From Flavobacteriaceae bacterium (GTDB taxonomy: Bacteria > Bacteroidota > Bacteroidia > Flavobacteriales > Flavobacteriaceae), in assembly GCA_013003555.1 (NCBI GenBank), contig JABDIV010000046.1:1-64000 (forward strand): a DNA stretch of 64,000 nt, in the 5' to 3' direction. Each line of letters begins with the position of its first letter. Position 1 is the first letter of the stretch. This document shows positions 18,673 to 27,565 of the stretch, piece after piece. The position numbers were made by a program, and so were the translations under genes. The notes below the pieces were generated by a model. The model was not told where the DNA came from. It saw only the letters and a list, made by a program, of their open reading frames with translations, and did no database searches.

Positions 18673-19104
18673 ATGTCAATTTCAGATTTATTTGATAGCG
18701 GTTTTAGACGACGAAATCAGGACCATTTCGCGGCCATTGTTCGTGTGGCAATGGAAGACGATGTTATTACAGAAAATGAAAAAGCCTTCCTTGACCGGTT
18801 GGCCGTCCACCTTGATATTTCCGACCCGGAATACAAGAAAATCCTTAAGGACTACAAATCACATCCCATCAATCCGCCTATTTCATTTAATTACCGGTTA
18901 GAGCGTTTGTATGACCTGGTACGTATGGTACGGGCTGACGAAATTGATAAGGATGATGAAATACGCTTACTTACCAAAATGGCGGTCGGTTTAGGATTTT
19001 CAACGGTGAATGTAGGATACATTATCGACAAAGCCATACGCCTTGTTAAGGAAGAAGTTGACCTTGACGGATTCATCGATGGCATACGAACCATGAATCA
19101 CTAA
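18673..19104 (+). CDS. TerB-like (tellurite-resistance fold) protein
   Basis: 143 residues from the ATG at 18673 (MSISDLF); the promoter just upstream rules out longer forms. All-helical, with the TerB pattern of paired acidic clusters: MEDDVITENEKAFL, and later RADEIDKDDEIRLL. The internal repeat (xxDDxIxxxE) is typical of TerB/DjlA-type metal-binding helix bundles. Cytoplasmic, no signal peptide. Stands alone, convergent with the hybrid kinase gene 15 bases away. Role unknown; the TerB fold is linked to stress and membrane-associated complexes in other bacteria. Confidence 0.75.
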   Translation: MSISDLFDSGFRRRNQDHFAAIVRVAMEDDVITENEKAFLDRLAVHLDISDPEYKKILKDYKSHPINPPISFNYRLERLYDLVRMVRADEIDKDDEIRLLTKMAVGLGFSTVNVGYIIDKAIRLVKEEVDLDGFIDGIRTMNH

Positions 19105-19119
19105 AACGAGTTTTTCTTT

Positions 19120-20613
19120 TTAAGCGCTGATCAGTTTGTTGATCTTCTTAATCAACTCCTCTTCTGCGAAGGGTTTCCCGATATAATCGTTCATACCACG
19201 TTCAAGGCACTTTTCACGTTCCTCAGGAGAGACATTGGCGGTAACGGCTAAAATCGGAATGTCGCGCATAGGTGCAGCAGCAGATTCTCGTATAAATCGC
19301 GTTGTATCGTAACCATCCATTTTGGGCATTTTCAAATCCATTAAGATGAGATCGTAATTATTTTGATGCAATCTTTGAATAACCTGATCACCGTCACTTG
19401 CAATGTCAAAATTGAATTTATGATCAACCATAATGCGCATGAGCAGAAGTTGATTTACTTCTAAATCCTCAGCGATCAATATGCTGTGTTTTTTATCAGA
19501 ATCATTTAAATCGACATTGTTTAAGATGTCTTGTTCCGGGCTTTGATCAGCAGATTTTTGAAATCTCAATTTGATATTAAAGGTCGTTCCTTCTCCGACC
19601 TCGCTTTTTACATCAATCTTGCCTTCCATAAGCCGAACAAGGTTTTTAACAATTGAAAGACCAAGACCGGTTCCTCGATGCGGCCGTTCTACTGAAAAGC
19701 GCGTGAAACTATCGAAGATTGACGGTAAGTCGTTCTTAGAAATCCCGATCCCGGTATCTGAAACTTCAAAATGGATACAAACCCTTTCATCAATCACCTC
19801 ACAATTTTTTGCGATAATGCTAATCACGCCCTCATTGGTATAATAGAATGCATTATTTAATAAGTTGACTAAAATTTGGTTCAATCGGAAACGATCCCCA
19901 ATTATATATTGCGGGATATCCTCTTCTATCGCGGCTTTGAATTCAATCCCGCTGGCCTCGCTTTTTTCAGAAAAGGTAGCTTTTAAGAGATTAAAAAGTT
20001 TTCGAAGGTCAAAACGATTATTATCAATTTTAACCTGACCCATTTCAATACTTGAGATGTCAAGAATATCATCAATTATATTTTTGAGATGTTCACTCGA
20101 CGATTTAATCACATTAAGGTTGTGAAGTTGATCTAAGGTCAAGCTGGAACGTTTCAATATGGTTGTAAATCCCATTATGGTGCTCAAGGGTGTGCGCAAT
20201 TCATGGCTGGTATTTGCCAAAAACCGATTTTGAAATTCCTCACGCTCTTTCATGACTTGCGCCTGGATGATCGATTCATTTTTTTCCTGTGAAAGGGTAT
20301 TCGAAACCTCGTAGTGAGAGGTGAAATCAAGGATGCATAAAACAAGCCTGTCATCCAGTACATGAAAATCGATATCATAGATCCCATTTACAGAACCTAT
20401 CTCAAGGTTTATACACGATAAATTATATTTCTTACCCGAATCGAGGTTGAAATAATAATGAATAGCCTCAAAAAATGGGTGAACCTTAAATATTGATGTG
20501 CCCACTTCAAAATTGAACAGATTGTTTTCGCTCTCCAGAATGATTCCGCTTCTGGAAATACTCACAAACTGAATTTTGTTTTGAATACTTTTTTTCTTAA
20601 TTGTTTCAAGCAT
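19120..20613 (-). CDS. Soluble hybrid histidine kinase/response regulator
   Basis: 497 residues without membrane segments. Residues 1-105 look like a degenerate PAS sensor (LDDRLVLCILDFTSHYE). A short coiled coil (105-130) leads to HisKA with the phospho-acceptor in NTSHELRTP (His137). HATPase: N-box ILVNLLNNAF, G1 DTGIGIS, G2 GTGLGLS. A receiver domain follows at about 375-497 with acidic AED, the phospho-acceptor Asp426 in LMDLKMPKMDG and Lys in GKPF. No output domain. It starts 3 bases after the small GTPase gene, so it is the last gene of that unit. Inferred: a cytoplasmic phospho-switch linked to GTPase state. Confidence 0.92.
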   Translation of the reverse strand: MLETIKKKSIQNKIQFVSISRSGIILESENNLFNFEVGTSIFKVHPFFEAIHYYFNLDSGKKYNLSCINLEIGSVNGIYDIDFHVLDDRLVLCILDFTSHYEVSNTLSQEKNESIIQAQVMKEREEFQNRFLANTSHELRTPLSTIMGFTTILKRSSLTLDQLHNLNVIKSSSEHLKNIIDDILDISSIEMGQVKIDNNRFDLRKLFNLLKATFSEKSEASGIEFKAAIEEDIPQYIIGDRFRLNQILVNLLNNAFYYTNEGVISIIAKNCEVIDERVCIHFEVSDTGIGISKNDLPSIFDSFTRFSVERPHRGTGLGLSIVKNLVRLMEGKIDVKSEVGEGTTFNIKLRFQKSADQSPEQDILNNVDLNDSDKKHSILIAEDLEVNQLLLMRIMVDHKFNFDIASDGDQVIQRLHQNNYDLILMDLKMPKMDGYDTTRFIRESAAAPMRDIPILAVTANVSPEEREKCLERGMNDYIGKPFAEEELIKKINKLISA

Positions 20614-20616
20614 AAG

Positions 20617-21105
20617 CTATAACATTAGTTCATGACCAAGATTATCGAACATCTTTTCGACATTTATTCCTTTTTTTGCACTGGTTAGAAAATCATATTC
20701 AATATTCTGCGACTTCAGAGAATCTTTTAATGACTCCTTATTTACGAGGTCGAGCTTATTGCCAATAACCTTAACCGAAGCACCGGGATATTTTTCTTTA
20801 AGAAAGCCGATCTCGTCTTTTAGTTCTAAATACGTTTCTGAACGTGTCGCATCGAATACATAAATAAAACCATTGGTTCCGAGCAGATAAGACTCCCTGG
20901 TTTTTCTTACGGTGGTATTTCCTTCGAGATCCCAAATGATCATAGACAGCGGTTGACCATCCGATAATTGCACATTCTTCTTTTTGATCTGAACGCCCAG
21001 TGTTACTTTATAATCTTCGGAAAAAGCATTATCTATAAAACGCCTCATCAAAGAGGTTTTTCCAACACCGAAATGGCCGACCAAAACTATTTTCTTACTT
21101 GGCAT
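20617..21105 (-). CDS. Rab/Ras-like small GTP-binding protein
   Basis: 162 residues, essentially a bare G domain. G1 P-loop GHFGVGKTS (10-18), G2 Thr35, G3 DLEGN (59-63), G4 NKLD (116-119), G5 TSAK (141-144). This is the Ras/Rab/Roc-like branch, not the Era/Obg branch. The switch II glutamine that helps hydrolysis in Ras (DTAGQ) is replaced by Asn63 (DLEGN), so intrinsic GTP hydrolysis may be slow and depend on a partner. No lipidation signal. 21 bases downstream of the Roadblock-like gene and 3 bases upstream of the kinase gene. Likely switch of a local signalling complex; target unknown. Confidence 0.88.
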   Translation of the reverse strand: MPSKKIVLVGHFGVGKTSLMRRFIDNAFSEDYKVTLGVQIKKKNVQLSDGQPLSMIIWDLEGNTTVRKTRESYLLGTNGFIYVFDATRSETYLELKDEIGFLKEKYPGASVKVIGNKLDLVNKESLKDSLKSQNIEYDFLTSAKKGINVEKMFDNLGHELML

Positions 21106-21126
21106 AAGGCTGGTATATATGGTTTT

Positions 21127-21954
21127 TTAAGAATCAATCAGTTTTATGTTCCTGAAATAGCCACTCAACTTGTCACTGAATATATCCGGATCTAACAGGT
21201 CTGATTTATTAATAACATGTTGAGCAAAATCAAGCAATTTATCTTCCAGCCTGTCACGATAGTACAGGTTAAATGGTCCTGAAAGTACAATTGCCATATA
21301 ATAGGACGAGAAATTTTGAATATGAATGGTAAACAAATCGTAATCGATTTGTTGTAATCGTTCTTCTTCTTTTGTGAAGGCATCCTCAGCAAAACTTTTA
21401 ATAGCGGTAAGCATACCGCCTATCATATCCTGATCGATATTTTGGGTTTTACTGAATTCTGAAATTACGATTCCCGATCCTTTTTCAATTACAAGAATTT
21501 GCTCAATAACTGGCTGCAATTGCTTGGTAATGAGATCATGCGCTTCATTTTTTCCGTTGAATTTCGCTTTAATAGATTTCTTTATATTCTTAAAAGAAAA
21601 CGTTTTTTTCAGGTTTGAATTGATGCGGTCAACGAGCATACTAATCTCATTCTGTATATAGCGCTTGATCATCTTACCCATGATAGGATATAAGGCCTCA
21701 ACGACCTCAGCCTGCGAATTCTTGATCTCAAAGCGCAATGTTTCGGTAATCTTTGGTCCGAGAGTTTCCGGAATTTCCTCGACAAAGTGTTCAAGTTTAT
21801 TATCGATGATCGGATCTACCTTCACCGACAAGCGACTCTTTCTATTCAGGGTGTTTTCCAATCGACGTATTTTTTTATCGATGGCACTAACCTGTTCACG
21901 TTCATCGTCGAGCAGAATATCCCGAAGAATATTTAATTTATCCCTTGTTGTCAT
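21127..21954 (-). CDS. Candidate Roadblock-like GTPase partner (cytosolic part of an OmpA-associated family)
   Basis: 275 residues, soluble. Residues 1-35 are coiled coil (LRDILLDDEREQVSAIDKKI). About 45-110 carries EALYPIMGKMIKRYI, which I recall as ALFPVMGPAIRKAI in the cytosolic N-terminal part of certain OmpA-family proteins. A basic helix follows (SFKNIKKSIKAKF). Residues 150-255 look like an alpha/beta sensory domain of the Roadblock/longin type: PVIEQILVIEKGSGIVI, then DQDMIGGMLTAIKSFAEDAF. The OmpA barrel and peptidoglycan domains of those relatives are absent. Placed between a coiled-coil gene and a Ras-like GTPase, it would suit a GTPase regulator, as MglB is for MglA. Family link is from memory; Roadblock assignment is inference. 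Confidence 0.6.
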   Translation of the reverse strand: MTTRDKLNILRDILLDDEREQVSAIDKKIRRLENTLNRKSRLSVKVDPIIDNKLEHFVEEIPETLGPKITETLRFEIKNSQAEVVEALYPIMGKMIKRYIQNEISMLVDRINSNLKKTFSFKNIKKSIKAKFNGKNEAHDLITKQLQPVIEQILVIEKGSGIVISEFSKTQNIDQDMIGGMLTAIKSFAEDAFTKEEERLQQIDYDLFTIHIQNFSSYYMAIVLSGPFNLYYRDRLEDKLLDFAQHVINKSDLLDPDIFSDKLSGYFRNIKLIDS

Positions 21955-21977
21955 TTGGAAAGATGTTGAAAAGTGGT

Positions 21978-22334
21978 TTACTGACCGATCTTTTCACCCA
22001 TTTTGATGAATAGATTGCCTAAGATCTTTTTGTCGATCTTCGCCGAATCAAGCTTATCGGTTCTTTGCTGAAGATCTTTTTCTAATCCGGATAGCTTGAC
22101 ATCTACATCAGACCCGAGGTCGTTAATAGCCTTGTCAAGATCGGCTTTTACCTTTTTAATAAGGGATTCAAGTTCTTTCTTTTTGCGTAGAAGATCCTTT
22201 TTTAAGGCTAGAAATTCGGAATCGTACTCATGGATAGTCTCACCGAAGATAAGCTCTTTAATCGCTTCAATCTTTGATGCATTGTCATTGTGAATTCCAA
22301 TAACTTTAGGTTCGGTTAACTTTGTTCGACTCAT
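21978..22334 (-). CDS. Coiled-coil protein of the GTPase unit
   Basis: 118 residues, highly charged, mostly helical with long heptads at about 38-95 (EFLALKKDLLRKKKELESL and following). The start region IEAIKELIFGETIHEYDSEF is like the N-terminal coil of the next gene's product (LRDILLDDEREQ), suggesting that the two share an oligomerisation element. No known catalytic motif. First gene of the unit, 23 bases before the Roadblock-like gene and 60 bases after fbp on the same strand. I do not recognise a named family; a scaffold or membrane-proximal adaptor is a guess. Confidence 0.7.
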   Translation of the reverse strand: MSRTKLTEPKVIGIHNDNASKIEAIKELIFGETIHEYDSEFLALKKDLLRKKKELESLIKKVKADLDKAINDLGSDVDVKLSGLEKDLQQRTDKLDSAKIDKKILGNLFIKMGEKIGQ

Positions 22335-22394
22335 AATTTGGGGGTTTAAAAGTTTAACGAATCCAAATTACATAATTCTGCAATAGTCTCACAA

Positions 22395-23402
22395 TCAGAC
22401 CGATGAACTCATGAAATTTTCGACCATCTGCACCATTTTGCTACTTCCGCAGAATAAAGGAACCCGCTGATGGAGCTCTTTTGGTTCGATTTCCATTACC
22501 CTTCCGAAGCCGTCACTGGCTGCTCCGTTTGCCTGTTCGGCAAGAAAGGCCATAGGATTGCATTCATATAATAAACGAAGCTTCCCCTGAGGGTATTTTG
22601 AGCTTTGTGGATACATATATATACCGCCCTTTATCATGTTGCGATGGAAATCTGACACCAGGGAGCCGATATACCTCGAGGTATACGGCCGATCACCTTC
22701 TTCCTGCTGGCAATATTTGATATAATCCTTCACACCTTGGGGGAAATGGATGTAATTACCCTCATTAACCGAATATATCGTTCCTGTTTCAGGGAAATGC
22801 ATTTCGGGATGGGACAAATAAAAAGTGCCGATAGCAGGATTTAAGGTGAAACCATTAACACCGTGACCCGTGGTATAGACCAACATGGTTGACGTTCCAT
22901 AGATTATATACCCGGCACCTACCTGCTCATCTCCTTTTTGAAGGAAATCCTCGATAGTTACTGGCGTTCCTACTGGGGTTATTCGTCTGTAAATCGAAAA
23001 AATGGTTCCAACAGAGACATTTACATCGATATTTGATGAGCCATCGAGAGGGTCGATAAGGACAACATACTTATTCTGGTTTTGCTCATCCTGGCTGTTG
23101 ATCGAGATGAAATCATCTTCTTCCTCGCTGGCGATTCCACAAACAATATTTCTTTTGGTCATGGTCTGGATGAATTTATTATTGGCGTAAACATCGAGTT
23201 TTTGCTGGTCCTCGCCCTGCGCATTAACATCACCGGCCGCTCCGATTATATCGACAAGACCCGCCTTGTTTACTTCGTGGTTAACAACCTTGGCGGCTAA
23301 CCTGATAGAGTTTATCAACCGCGATAATTCACCTGAAGAATACTTGAACTCGGCTTGATTTTCAATTATAAATTCACCTAAGGTTTGGTTTTTTTGCGAC
23401 AT
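22395..23402 (-). CDS. fbp: Fructose-1,6-bisphosphatase, class I
   Basis: Hydrolyses fructose 1,6-bisphosphate to fructose 6-phosphate in gluconeogenesis; cytoplasmic, Mg-dependent. 335 residues, the normal length. Metal and catalytic motifs: ASEEEDD, then [14 protein letters not shown]. Substrate contacts toward the C-terminus include [17 protein letters not shown]. The small-molecule inhibitor site cannot be judged from motifs. Divergent from the GNAT/aspartate kinase pair. Confidence 0.97.
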   Translation of the reverse strand: MSQKNQTLGEFIIENQAEFKYSSGELSRLINSIRLAAKVVNHEVNKAGLVDIIGAAGDVNAQGEDQQKLDVYANNKFIQTMTKRNIVCGIASEEEDDFISINSQDEQNQNKYVVLIDPLDGSSNIDVNVSVGTIFSIYRRITPVGTPVTIEDFLQKGDEQVGAGYIIYGTSTMLVYTTGHGVNGFTLNPAIGTFYLSHPEMHFPETGTIYSVNEGNYIHFPQGVKDYIKYCQQEEGDRPYTSRYIGSLVSDFHRNMIKGGIYMYPQSSKYPQGKLRLLYECNPMAFLAEQANGAASDGFGRVMEIEPKELHQRVPLFCGSSKMVQMVENFMSSSV

Positions 23403-23496
23403 GGGATGGATGATTTAGACACTACAAAGATCGGATTTTTATACGAACTCCAACGTTTTCGTAAAATAAAAATAAAGGAGACAATAAACTTTCAAT

Positions 23497-23504
23497 TATA
23501 TTTG
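23497..23504 (+). promoter_or_regulatory. Candidate -7 element for the GNAT-lysC operon
   Basis: TATATTTG, an exact TAnnTTTG match, 17 bases before the ATG at 23522. It favours this ATG over the TTG at 23513. No obvious -33 TTG. Confidence 0.45.
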
Positions 23505-23521
23505 AATTCCTATTGAAAAAC

Positions 23522-24007
23522 ATGGCGATAAAAATTCGAAAAGCGACCTATAATGATATGCCTGATGTTCTTGAATTGATCAAGGAATTGGCCCATTTTG
23601 AGCGTGAACCAGATGCTGTTGAAGTAACCGTTAAGGAATTGCAGGCCGATGGCTTTGCCACGAATCCGGCATTTTTTTGTTTGGTTGCCGAAAAGAACAA
23701 TCAAATTCAGGGTATGGCGTTAATGTATATGCGCTATTCCACATGGAAAGGAAAAGTGTTGCACCTGGAGGATCTCATCGTAAAAAATGATGCACGGGGA
23801 GCCGGAATTGGTACACGACTGTTTGATGCCGTAGTTAAATACGGCTCTAAGCTTGGTGTTAAACGCATAAGTTGGGTAGTCCTTGACTGGAATCATACCG
23901 CAATCGAATTTTACAAGAAAAAGGGAGCCCGGGTATTGGACGATTGGGCTGTTGTTCAACTAGACGAACGGGGTATAAAAAACTATATAGATAACCTTTC
24001 ACAATGA
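23522..24007 (+). CDS. GNAT family N-acetyltransferase (diamine acetyltransferase-like)
   Basis: 161 residues from the ATG at 23522; a TTG three codons earlier is less likely. GNAT fold with acetyl-CoA loop in VKNDARGAGIGTRLF and the C-terminal NHTAIEFYKKKGA. The N-terminal pattern IRKATYNDMPDVLELIKELA and the ELQADGF region resemble spermidine/spermine (SSAT-type) acetyltransferases, so a small amine or thialysine is a plausible substrate. Its stop overlaps the aspartate kinase start by 4 bases (ATGA). Confidence 0.85.
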   Translation: MAIKIRKATYNDMPDVLELIKELAHFEREPDAVEVTVKELQADGFATNPAFFCLVAEKNNQIQGMALMYMRYSTWKGKVLHLEDLIVKNDARGAGIGTRLFDAVVKYGSKLGVKRISWVVLDWNHTAIEFYKKKGARVLDDWAVVQLDERGIKNYIDNLSQ

Positions 24008-25266
24008 GAATATTCAAGTTTGGTGGTGCATCGGTAAAAGATGCAGAAGGTGTGCGGAACCTACTCGATATTTTAAGACTTACGGGGCATGACGATACCC
24101 TGGTCGTGGTTTCTGCCATGGGGAAAACCACCAATGCGTTGGAAGTTGTTATAACCAATTACTTCAACAATAAGAAAGAATTAAAAAGTTCTTTGCAGGA
24201 TGTACGTAAATACCACAATGCTATTTTACTTGATCTTTTTGATTCAGAAAACGCCTTAAACACGCATCCTGTGTATAAAATAGTTTCCTCTCATTTTGAT
24301 GAACTTGATAATTTTTTCGAGCATAACCGATCGCCTGATTACAACTTTGTTTATGACCAGGTCGTCGGTTTTGGTGAATTGGTTTCAACATCAATTGTCA
24401 GTGCCTATCTCGAGCAGGAAGGCATCCCCAATAACTGGGTTGATGTTCGTGAATTCATTAAAACCGATAGCTACTATCGACATGCCAGGGTTGATTGGGA
24501 ACGTACGCAGGAGTTGATTTCCACAGGAATCGACACAAATAAACTCAATATTGTACAGGGCTTTTTAGGGAGTGATCATAACAACTTTACAACAACTTTG
24601 GGGCGGGAAGGGAGTGACTATACCGCGGCCATCTTTGCCTATGCCTTGAACGCAGGGGAAGTGACCATATGGAAAGATGTTCCCGGAGTGCTGAGTGCTG
24701 ATCCACGATTTTTTGAAAATGCTCAATTAATAAATCAAATTTCCTATCGTGAAGCTATAGAATTGGCTTTTTATGGAGCCTCCGTCATTCACCCAAAAAC
24801 CCTTCAACCACTTCAAAGGAAGGAGATTCCCTTGTATGTCCGGTCATTCATTAAACCATCCAACGAAGGAACACGGGTTGGCAAAGGCATTAAGATCAAG
24901 CCGGAAATACCATGTTATATCGTAAAGAAAGATCAGGTACTCATAGCGCTTTCCTCATTGGATTTCTCCTATATCATGGAAGACAATATCAGTTATATTT
25001 TTAAACTGCTCTCGGATTATAAAATGAAAGTCGACGTCATCCAGAATTCCGCTATCGGTTTTTCGGTATGCGTAGATGATCTCTATAACAACATGGAAGC
25101 TCTCTTACTGCAACTAAAGGCGAAGTTCAAGGTAGACTGTTTTAAAAACGTATCGCTATACACCATCCGTCATTATACCGATGAGGCCATTAAAAATATC
25201 GAACAAAATAAATCGGTTTTATTGAAACAATTAACTCAGGAAACTGTTCAAATAGTAACTAAATAA
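24004..25266 (+). CDS. lysC: Aspartate kinase (monofunctional)
   Basis: Phosphorylates aspartate, the first step to lysine, threonine, methionine and diaminopimelate. 420 residues. Amino-acid kinase domain: KFGGASVKDAEGVRNL at the N-terminus, VVSAMGKTTNAL, and TLGREGSDYTAAIFAYAL for substrate and ATP binding; IWKDVPGVLSADPR follows. Two ACT-like segments at about 305-400 (LIALSSLDFSYIMED, IGFSVCVDD) should give feedback control. No homoserine dehydrogenase fusion. Translationally coupled to the upstream GNAT gene. Confidence 0.94.
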   Translation: MRIFKFGGASVKDAEGVRNLLDILRLTGHDDTLVVVSAMGKTTNALEVVITNYFNNKKELKSSLQDVRKYHNAILLDLFDSENALNTHPVYKIVSSHFDELDNFFEHNRSPDYNFVYDQVVGFGELVSTSIVSAYLEQEGIPNNWVDVREFIKTDSYYRHARVDWERTQELISTGIDTNKLNIVQGFLGSDHNNFTTTLGREGSDYTAAIFAYALNAGEVTIWKDVPGVLSADPRFFENAQLINQISYREAIELAFYGASVIHPKTLQPLQRKEIPLYVRSFIKPSNEGTRVGKGIKIKPEIPCYIVKKDQVLIALSSLDFSYIMEDNISYIFKLLSDYKMKVDVIQNSAIGFSVCVDDLYNNMEALLLQLKAKFKVDCFKNVSLYTIRHYTDEAIKNIEQNKSVLLKQLTQETVQIVTK

Positions 25267-25307
25267 ACATTTATTACATTTACTAATCTCAAATACAGAA
25301 TTGATTA

Positions 25308-27116
25308 ATGGGCCTGGTAACAGCAAAAGAAGTAGCTAAAGTCATTCATGCCGACAAATATGGTTTCATCGGAACCTTTTTTGGCTGGTTGCTGATGAAG
25401 GTCTTGAATATTTCAACCCTGAATAAAATTTATGATCGAAATAAGCACCTCCATGATCTCGAATTTTTAAACGGTATCCTGGGTGAATTCCAGATTCGAT
25501 TTGAGATCCCCGATGAGGACCTTAAGCGTTTACCAAAAGATGGCGCTTATATTACGGTTTCAAATCATCCGCTTGGTGGCATCGACGGCATTTTGCTTTT
25601 GAAATTAATGCTCGAGCAGCGCGAGGATTTTAAGATAATTGCCAATTTCTTGTTGCACCGCATCGAACCGCTCCAACCCTACATCATGCCAGTTAACCCT
25701 TTTGAAGATCGAAAGGATGTCAAGTCAAGTATTTCTGGGTTTAAAACGGCCATTCGACACCTGAAAGAAGGCCATCCACTTGGTATTTTCCCGGCCGGTG
25801 AGGTTTCCACCTATCGTGACGGAAAGCTGGTGGTTGATAAACCCTGGGAAGAGGCCGCGATGAAGCTGGTTAAAAAAGCAGAAGTCCCCGTTGTTCCTAT
25901 ATATTTTCACGCCAAGAACAGCCGGCTTTTTTATCGTCTTTCCAAAATCAGTGATACGCTGAGGACTGCTAAATTACCATCTGAATTGCTAACTCAAAAA
26001 CACCGTGTTATTCGTGTCAGGATTGGCAGACCGATAAGCTTGAATGACCAGGCCGAACACGAATCGTTGGCCGAATTCTCAGAATTCATCAGGCGGAAGA
26101 CCTATATGCTTTCTAATTTCTTCGAGCCCAAGGATAAAATTCTCAAGAACATATCCGATAGCTTAAAGGTTCAAAAACCGCCTAAACGTATCGTTACTCC
26201 GGTACAAACTGATGTTATGGTTAAAGAAATCGAAACGATCAAGGCTTTGGATTTTCGATTGCTTAGGAGTAAGAATTATGAAGTCTACCTGAGTCCGGCT
26301 AAGGAAATTCCAAATATTCTACGGGAGATCGGCCGATTAAGGGAAATAACATTCCGCGAGGTCGGCGAAGGGACCAACCAGGCTATCGACCTGGATAAAT
26401 TCGATCGCTATTACCACCATATGTTCCTCTGGGATGACGACAAAAAAATTATCGCCGGAGCCTATCGCATGGGATTGGGATCGAAGATCTATGAACAATA
26501 CGGCATCGATGGATTTTACCTTCAGGACCTTTTCCGGTTTGAACCTGAATTGCATAAAATGATGAGCCAGTCAATCGAGATGGGCCGCGCTTTTATCATC
26601 AAGGAATACCAGCAGAAACCGATGCCACTATTCTTGCTTTGGAAGGGTATTGTGCATACAACATTGCGATTCCCGGAACATAAGTTTCTTATCGGTGGTG
26701 TTAGTATAAGCAACCAATTTTCGAACTTTTCGAAATCACTGATGATCGAATTCATGAAATCGCATTATTATGATCCATATGTGGCCCAGTACGTGCATCC
26801 GAAGAAAGAGTTCAAGGTTAAGTTAAAGGATGCCGACAAGGACTTTGTTTTCGATGAAGCTGAAGCTGACCTGAACAAATTTGATAAGATCATCGATGAG
26901 GTTGAACCGGGAGCGCTGCGGTTGCCGGTACTTCTGAAAAAATACATCAAACAGAATGCAAAATTAGTCGCTTTTAACGTTGATCCGCTTTTTAATAATT
27001 CTGTAGACGGCCTGATGTATATCAAAATTGCCGATCTTCCTGAGAGTACGGTTCGGCCGGTTATGGAAGAATTTCAGGCTGAACTTGAACGAAAATTCTC
27101 AAATCATAATTCCTGA
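25308..27116 (+). CDS. OlsF-like fused acyltransferase (PlsC/OlsA + GNAT/OlsB) for aminolipids
   Basis: 602 residues. N-terminal half (about 70-270) is a PlsC-type O-acyltransferase: NHPLGGIDG with His87 and Asp93 (HX5D instead of HX4D), and the FPAGE box at 161-165. The C-terminal half (about 300-500) is a GNAT-like N-acyltransferase of the OlsB/hemolysin type (REITFREVGEG, FLWDDDKKIIAGAYR). This order matches OlsF, the bifunctional ornithine-lipid synthase described in Serratia and Flavobacterium. It would make phosphorus-free N-acyloxyacyl amino-acid lipids at the inner membrane. The amino acid (ornithine, glycine, serine-glycine) cannot be told from the sequence. 41 bases after lysC. Confidence 0.82.
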   Translation: MGLVTAKEVAKVIHADKYGFIGTFFGWLLMKVLNISTLNKIYDRNKHLHDLEFLNGILGEFQIRFEIPDEDLKRLPKDGAYITVSNHPLGGIDGILLLKLMLEQREDFKIIANFLLHRIEPLQPYIMPVNPFEDRKDVKSSISGFKTAIRHLKEGHPLGIFPAGEVSTYRDGKLVVDKPWEEAAMKLVKKAEVPVVPIYFHAKNSRLFYRLSKISDTLRTAKLPSELLTQKHRVIRVRIGRPISLNDQAEHESLAEFSEFIRRKTYMLSNFFEPKDKILKNISDSLKVQKPPKRIVTPVQTDVMVKEIETIKALDFRLLRSKNYEVYLSPAKEIPNILREIGRLREITFREVGEGTNQAIDLDKFDRYYHHMFLWDDDKKIIAGAYRMGLGSKIYEQYGIDGFYLQDLFRFEPELHKMMSQSIEMGRAFIIKEYQQKPMPLFLLWKGIVHTTLRFPEHKFLIGGVSISNQFSNFSKSLMIEFMKSHYYDPYVAQYVHPKKEFKVKLKDADKDFVFDEAEADLNKFDKIIDEVEPGALRLPVLLKKYIKQNAKLVAFNVDPLFNNSVDGLMYIKIADLPESTVRPVMEEFQAELERKFSNHNS

Positions 27117-27139
27117 GTCATTAAAAAATCGCTTTTTCC

Positions 27140-27565
27140 TTAAGCCGTAAGGGTTGTTTCAGTAAAATCTTTAAAATAGGATTTAATCTCCTCACGAGCT
27201 TTTAAAAAGGCAGTATGCTTTTCAAGATCGGTCCCTTCAACTTTTGAAGGGTCAAAAAAGTTATGGTGCAAACGCTTTGCATTTTTACTGGGGATATAGG
27301 GGCAGTTTTCATTGGCATGGTCACAAACTGTGATAATATAATCGAAGCTGACATTCTGATATTCATCAACATGGTTGGAGGTATGTTTCGAAATATCGAT
27401 ACCATCTTCTTTCATGATAGCGACCGCCCCGGGATTGAGTCCGTGAGTTTCTATTCCGGCGCTGTAAACCTTAAACGACCTGTTATCCAGGAAGTGATTC
27501 AAATAGCCATGTGCCATCTGGCTGCGGCACGAGTTTCCCGTACAAAGAACTAGAATATTTATCAT
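27140..27565 (-). CDS. arsC: Arsenate reductase, thioredoxin-coupled low-molecular-weight phosphatase type
   Basis: Reduces arsenate to arsenite in the cytoplasm. 141 residues with the LMW-PTPase loop CTGNSCRS (CX5R, Cys8 to Arg14) at the N-terminus and the redox pair in VCDHANENCPYIP (two Cys 7 apart), as in the pI258 ArsC that passes electrons to thioredoxin. HxF(F)DPSK near 97-105 is the C-terminal Asp-Pro loop. Last gene of the ars operon; its start directly abuts the stop of the GNAT gene. Convergent with the OlsF-like gene. Confidence 0.92.
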   Translation of the reverse strand: MINILVLCTGNSCRSQMAHGYLNHFLDNRSFKVYSAGIETHGLNPGAVAIMKEDGIDISKHTSNHVDEYQNVSFDYIITVCDHANENCPYIPSKNAKRLHHNFFDPSKVEGTDLEKHTAFLKAREEIKSYFKDFTETTLTA

